This document shows, piece after piece, positions 58,615 through 64,000 of a stretch of DNA of 64,000 bases. Origin of the DNA: Monarcha castaneiventris obscurior (lineage: Eukaryota; Chordata; Aves; Passeriformes; Monarchidae); assembly GCA_026261815.1 (NCBI GenBank), contig JAMPIT010000437.1:2046001-2110000 (forward strand). The letters run 5' to 3'. Under the pieces are notes generated by a model. The model saw nothing but the letters and a program-made list of their open reading frames with translations, was not told the DNA's origin and searched no databases. Numbering within the stretch: position 1 is the stretch's first letter; each line of letters starts with the position of its first letter. A program made the position numbers and the translations under genes.

Positions 58615-59165
58615 TGGTGGGAGAGAATTCCAGAGTCCTCGCTAGAGGTTCAGTAGACAGACAGGACAGACCAGCATTCAGCCTTCTCTTCTTCTAGGAG
58701 TTGTTTATCAAGTTCTTATCAGCTACAGGGTTACAAGGAGCTTTTCGAGAGTAGAGAGAAGCTGTGAGTGACCTCGTGTCAAGATTTTTCTGCCCTTTTA
58801 AAGGCATTTTACCCAATAGAAGTTTGAAATGACAGATATTTTTACTTTTCCACCAATGTCCAGTAAATCACCTTGTAACACAGACAGGAACTGAGGCAAA
58901 TTCTACCCAATCATGCTGAGCTACTTCTGCTGCAGAAAATGGAGGTGTGGAAGAAGGAGCACGAAGCCTAAAATGATGTAAACATCCACCATTTTGGAAA
59001 CCTCACTATTTATCTATTTACCACATAAACAAACCCAAAACCTCGAAATTCTTCACACTGTGACATTCTTACATAATATTCTACGGTCTAGTTCACATTG
59101 GTGTAGATTTTAATTCTTCCCAGAGTGTGGGCAGTTTTCTCCACAGATAAAGGTCAAAACCAGCA
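58615..59165 (-). mobile_element. Solo LTR-like element of an endogenous retrovirus
   Basis: Minus-strand reading gives a start TGCTGGTTTTGACC at 59165, U3-like sequence with ATTGGGTA (CCAAT-like) words, a TATA-like CCTTTAAAAGGGC near 58800, and then GATAAGAACTTGATAAACAAC as a polyadenylation-like region. It ends near CTCTCCCACCA at 58615. Order, spacing and TG/CA ends fit a roughly 550-bp LTR, and parts of the wording are familiar from songbird ERVL LTRs. No target duplication was found, so the edges are approximate. No internal genes remain. Confidence 0.6.
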
Positions 59166-60169
59166 TTGTCCAGGGGGGGTTAAATTCTTTAAAACAGGCA
59201 GAGGAATATTCTCTGCACTCTGGATTCCCACAGGGAGAACCAGGAGAAGGAGCTCTTTGGCAGTCACGGCTATGAAATAGGGAAATAAATGATTATTTTT
59301 CTGGAAGTTCAGTCAGGAAAAGGTGGGATTTGCCCTCACTGCACAGTCCTTTGCTGCTCTGCTCAGGTTCAGCTGCCACTGCAGGACTCTGCTGCAGGAG
59401 TTATCCAGAGGGATGGGAAGGAGGATGATAAACCAGGTTGGGATAAAGATTTCCATGCCCCTTGAAGCCACAGTTAGGCAGAGCTTCCAAACCTTTCACA
59501 GGGAGATGAACCACCCTGGGTGGGGAGGGGAGGAACATCCCCCACATCCCTCATCCCACGGGAAGTGGGCTGAATGTCCTCCCCTACAGTTTTGGGAGTT
59601 AAAATGAATCCCCACTCTCTGATGGGCTCCAGGTCTCCCTCTGATTCCTTATTGACTCCACAGCCCTGCCAAGAGCAAGAGGAGAAGGAAACTCCATAAG
59701 TTCAAGTCAGTGTGTGACCAGTTCTGTCACTTTAATTCCCATTTCCTCCCAGTGGCTTTTGGGGTTGTGTCACTCCAGTGACTCCCCACAGAACAAAACA
59801 CAAACTTTTCTGTGCCCATGGATTGTTTGGAAGCCGTTTGTGGTGTGGAGAGCTGGGCTGTGGCACAGTTCCAGACCCTGATCCCATTGATTTTGGCTGC
59901 TCTGGCTGGAAGCAGCTCCGTGGAGGAGTCGGTTTCATTTTCAACCCTGTTTTCGGGAACTGATTTCACATCAGACAGCAAAACCCCAACTTTATTTTAT
60001 CTGCATTGCTGATGCTCTAAGAAGTAACTGCAGCACTCATTAAAAGTGTCCTAACCCCCAAAAACTCACACTTTTAGTGCCTTAATTCTGATGTTTTTTC
60101 AATTTATTACACTTCTGTATTTTCGGAGTAACCTGCAGCCCACTGGGTGTGGGGTGAAGGAGAAAATCA

Positions 60170-60700
60170 CTTTTCCATTTTAATAGAATTATTGATTTTC
60201 GTGCCGTTGCTATAAATCCATTTATCCACTGCAACAACATATTCATAAAGACTTCTTAATTTTAAGCCTCTTCTTTTTGCCTTCATTTAAATGTCACGAC
60301 CAAGTGATTTATCAGGGAGGAATTTTAGCAGCAAAATTAGACTTTGGTACCACCTCAAGAAACAATACATCAAAGACAACCAGCACACATTTTTTTTTCA
60401 TCCCTGCAACTTCATTATCTGTCAAAACCCATTAGGAGTTCGTTTTCCCCTTATAGTTAAGGACTGAGCAGTAAAGACTAAGAGATTTCTATATTTTACA
60501 CCCTTGAGAAGATCTATTCATCAGCATCTTCACAACATTCTAGACAAGACATCTAAAAATGTCTCCTAACATTTGTCTGAGCTCATTTTTGAGAGGCATT
60601 AATGACATTTCACTAATAGGAGAGAATATCAGTAATTAACTGTGCTGTTAGAAGACCATTACATCTCCCATGCATTAATAAATATTTTTTTGATAAAAAA
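60170..60700. promoter_or_regulatory. Candidate conserved AT-rich block
   Basis: A long stretch without any CR1, LTR or tandem repeat. It carries words such as CCATTTTAATAGAATTATTG, CATTTAAATGTCACGACC, AACAATACATCAAAG and CAGTAATTAACTG. CpGs are retained near 60200 and 60297. The even, non-repetitive AT-rich texture resembles conserved intergenic DNA. The call is weak. Confidence 0.22.
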
Positions 60701-62089
60701 TGGTCATAAAAGGTAATTTTGTGCTCAGAACTTTGGCAAAATGAGCATCAGGTGAAATAAATACACCAGGAGTGTTGGCATTGCCTGACTCAATGAATGG
60801 GATGTGATGATCCTCATGGATAACGGGAAAATAGGGAGGAAATTGGGGAAAGAAGAACATTTTGGGTACCTCCGAACATGTTGTAGATAAATACACAAAT
60901 TTCTGTGAGTCACCAAGGTGATTTTGCCCCAGATTTGCCATTTTTCTGTGGTTTTGTGAAATTTCAATAGACTTAGTGTTCTTTATAACCATAATTACTT
61001 GAATTTCTGCCTGAAATTTTAAATCTGCTGTATGAGGGGATAATTCTACAGAGCAGCATTGAGTGGTGTTGAAAAATTCTGCTTTAGCCTCTGGCTGCTG
61101 TTTATTTTGTCCTTTGCTTTCCTTCACTGTGCTATCATCACTGTGGAGGCATCACTGCAATTTTAGGAAAGGCTTCTATTTCTGAATTTAGGGGAAAATA
61201 AAAAAAGGGAAAATAGGTTTTTCAATTGGATTTTGAGGACCTGGAAGGCTCTAGTAGCCAATTGGGAATTTAGGAGAAATATTGTTATGTTGGGTAGAGT
61301 TCATCAGAGCTGGGGGAGTCCTAATTTAGCACAATATGTGTTTAGGATGATTTTAAACTTCTGGAACCCTAAATGCTGATGGATTTTGGTGCCATGGAAT
61401 TTTCTACCAGGATTGGTCTCTAACTCTGAAGGCATCACAGGAAAAGGGATGGTTAAAGGACAGAGCTGTTGGATTGGGCTTTTTTTTCAGCCCAACAGAC
61501 TCATTTCCCTGCCTGATTCCAGAAAATGAAGCAAAAAAGTTCTGCTTCTCATTTATTCATTGCAGGAGGTTTGATCAGCTTTGTATTTTTCAGTGAATAT
61601 TGATTTAGGCTTCTTTGGAAGCCTAGGCAGAAGTTTTTCCCTACTTTAGGAGAGCACAAGCAGAGATTGAAATATCCTGTGATGGAAAACTCAGTTTAAG
61701 AGTTATTTGATCAAGGCTAAGGAGAATGTTCCCTAAGGAGAACACTTTGGTATCGATGATTATTTGTGTTCCTGAAAGGCAGCAGGAAGGGAGAAATTTA
61801 ATGGAATTATTTTATTTTTTAAATTCTGATTATTAATCCATGTTCTAGATGTGACCTTTCTCAGTAGGTTGGTTAAGAATGAACATAATTCATGGAAAGC
61901 AAATCTCTCCTGCTGAACATGGAATTTTTTGGCCCTGAATTCCGTGTCTGTGTGGTCATGACTTTTCCTGCCTAAATTCCCCAACCATTCCACACAGATG
62001 AACTAAAACCTTTAAACCCTTAAAAAAGAAAAGAGCAATTATGCAAGAAACACCAATCAATTATGCATGAGGATAAATATATTAAATGA

Positions 62090-62345
62090 AAGCACTTTGG
62101 ATGAGCTGTGAGCCAGTTAAGGACGTGTGTGGTGCCAGTGCTGGAGATCCACATCCATGACAAACAATGCAATCTGCTACATTGGAAATTGATGGATTTG
62201 CATTCCATTATCGCTTTCTGTTGAAGAGTCAATCTCATTTTCTGCTGTTTGAGGAACTCCGGGGTGTGATGTGTAAACACGGGGAAATTTAATCAGATGG
62301 CGTTAGATTTGTAGAAGTAAACAAAGCTCAGCAATAACCGTGGGA
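62090..62345. promoter_or_regulatory. Candidate conserved element with forkhead-type site
   Basis: Seen: GTAAACAAAG (62317-62326, forkhead core), GATTTGCATTCC (octamer-like) near 62194, CAAACAATGCAATC and GGCGTTAGATTT. These lie within 255 bp of unique DNA. The enhancer reading is inference. Confidence 0.27.
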
Positions 62346-62907
62346 TGTTATGGATTTCTGATTATTCCCATCATTTCAATTCAGTCTGATGCTGTGGAGC
62401 TCATTGCTGAGGAGAAATTGGTGATTTATTCCATGAGAGGTAATCCAAGCTTGGGATAAATCCCTGGGCCATTCTAGGGAGGCTCTGGTGAGGAAATCAG
62501 GATAAACTGGATGTGTTCCTGGTAGGCACAAAGTGCTGGGCTCAAGTACTCCTGGAATTTGTGCCAATTTCCAGAGAACGTCATGGATTGATTTGATCTG
62601 ACACTCACACACCTTGCACTGCTCCTCTCCAGAGACTGGCAGGAAATGGGGCTGGGAGGGAGCTTTTCTCTTGCCCAAATTTATGATCGAGGTGTAAGAA
62701 CTCTGTTCCACAATTAGAGAATTTCTCCCAACTCTGTCCAGTGTTTGCTCCTGGGGTAAATGTAGGAAGTTCTGGAACAGTGAAGAAAAAATAAATACAA
62801 ACAGACGATTTATTAATTTTACTGTTTAATTACATATTCAGACACAATATTAAGAATTTTGAAGTACCTACAAGGGAATTTTAAGTTTATCCCAAGTGCA
62901 GTGAAGT

Positions 62908-63186
62908 GCAGGAAGAGGAGAGGGCCTGGATTGCCAGGACAAGGGGGAATGGCTTCCCACTGCCATAGATAGATGGGATCTTGGGAAGGAATTGTTCCCT
63001 GGGAGGGTGGGGAGGGACTGGGATGGAATTCCCAGAGCAGCTGTGGCTGCCCCTGGATCCCTGGCAGTGCCCAAGGCCAGGTTGGACACTGGGGCTTGGA
63101 GCAGCCTGGGACAGTGGGAGGTGTCCCTGCCACGGCACTGGATGAGCTTTAAGGTCCCTTTCCACCCAAACCATTTTAGGATTCCA
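62908..63186 (+). mobile_element. CR1 LINE 3' region
   Basis: Plus-oriented copy of about 280 bp: CCAGGACAAGGGGGAATGGC, GGAATTGTTCCCTGGGAGG, CCCCTGGATCCCTGGCAG, GGTGTCCCTGCCACGGCA, GAGCTTTAAGGTCCC and TTTCCACCCAAACC. One short segment after the CACGGCA word is missing. It closely resembles 46323-46556, including the shared ACTGGGGCTTGGAGC-type wording, so both probably belong to one subfamily. Confidence 0.93.
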
Positions 63187-64000
63187 AGAAGGGAGAAAAG
63201 CCCCTCAATGGCTCAATTCCAAATTCTGAAGTGTTTTTATTGTGGCATTCCACTGAGCAAAAGGGAGCTGCTTTCAATTAGTATTTCAGTTCATCTGCAA
63301 GGAGGAACGGGGAATGAGGATAAAATAAACAGCGCTAGGACAGAAATGCATGGATTGATTTTCATTGTGGCACAGAAAACCCCAAATTCTGAGTTACTGC
63401 ACAAACTTTGGAGCTTAAGGCACTGCAAGGGGATTGTTCTTGCTCCAGTTTAGCTGTTTTGTGTGTTTTAGCTGAAGTTGTGTGTGGTACTTTTGAGAAG
63501 GGAGCAGGGCTGGTGCCTCTGTAATGCAAAAGAGAAGTGGGCTGTTCATCATTATCCTCAGAAGAAGTTTATTTTAATGCTAGGTTGATTTTTCTGCATG
63601 TTACATAAAGTCCCTTTTTTTTGGTAATTTTCAAGAACTACCAGTGTGAAAATATTCCATGAAGTGAGAGACTGAAATATTTAACCCATTTTTAGAGAAC
63701 AAAGTAAAATTTGAAGAAAATCCATTAACTATTTGAAGAAAATTCACTCATGCCTCAGATTTAAAGCTGTAATTTTAATGTAACCTTTGATTATTGGAAA
63801 GTGAAGCATGGAGGAGTTTTGATTGATAAAATATTTGCTATTAAATACAATATGTTGGTGTTTAACTGCTGAGCACTGATGGAGGTACTACAGTACACAC
63901 ACAGGGTTGTTTTCTGAAGTTTGCAGCAGGAATTTGAGCAGGAATTGAAATAATTTATCTGAATGATCCCAGGAGCCAAAGGAGCTGGGTTTCCCACAGG
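63187..64000. other. Unique non-coding DNA
   Basis: Nothing recognised in the last 800 bp. The sequence continues past the window edge. Confidence 0.6.

Larger units (their letters stand above)
59166..62907. other. Unique non-coding DNA
   Basis: No recognised transposon or exon over 3.7 kb. The 150-codon minus frame at 60675-61127 has no recognisable domain and no supporting signals. Candidate blocks at 60170-60700 and 62090-62345 are listed. Confidence 0.5.

Noticed and set aside
60675..61127. 150-codon minus-strand frame
   Set aside because: Composition is fairly normal, but no family is recognised, a second frame is open over the same stretch, and there is no exon-like boundary support. 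A protein search giving a clear hit would reverse this.
1..64000. Search for tRNA, rRNA, riboswitch, operon or defence-system genes
   Set aside because: No sequence in the window matched any of these by eye. The texture is vertebrate non-coding DNA throughout.

Overview
The window looks like 64 kb of non-coding DNA from a bird nuclear genome, probably a songbird (passerine). The main evidence is about twenty 5'-truncated copies of the 3' end of the avian LINE CR1, on both strands. Their shared words (for example the sense-strand tail GGTCCCTTCCAACCC) match the form I know from passerines better than the chicken form. Six solo LTR-like sequences of avian endogenous retroviruses are also present, along with vertebrate-style microsatellites and minisatellites and a low CpG background. 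No open reading frame resembles a conserved protein. There are no operons, ribosome-binding sites, CRISPR arrays, tRNAs or rRNAs that I can see. The window is intergenic or lies inside a very long intron, and I cannot tell which.

Layout: 1-6.5 kb is unique sequence with a few short tandem duplications. 6.5-11 kb holds a cluster of CR1 tails. 11-15.8 kb is AT-rich unique DNA with a potential cruciform and short tandem repeats. 15.8-16.1 kb is a longer CR1 copy. 16.1-26.9 kb is almost free of recognisable transposons apart from one LTR near 21 kb, and it holds the best candidates for conserved regulatory DNA (16.44-16.68, 18.72-18.84 and 23.56-23.71 kb). 26.9-31.1 kb has an LTR, three CR1 copies (two forming a large inverted pair) and another regulatory candidate at 28.3 kb. 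31.1-39.3 kb is CR1-free but rich in tandem repeats: a 77/120-bp composite minisatellite at 34.3 kb, a 296-bp tandem duplication at 36.1 kb, a polypurine tract followed by (TA)n and a polypyrimidine tract at 37.4-38.8 kb, and a 22-bp minisatellite at 39.2 kb. 39.5-40.3 kb is a CR1 interrupted by a solo LTR with a 6-bp target duplication. 42-64 kb alternates unique DNA with CR1 copies, three more LTRs and a probable old hAT DNA transposon.

Nothing here supports a new multi-gene system. The most informative features are the nested insertions, the inverted CR1 pair, the purine/pyrimidine tract pair, and several transposon-poor blocks with dense homeodomain, POU-octamer, GATA or T-box-like motifs that may be long-range enhancers of a gene outside the window. 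Enhancer calls are inference from sequence texture alone. They need cross-species alignment.
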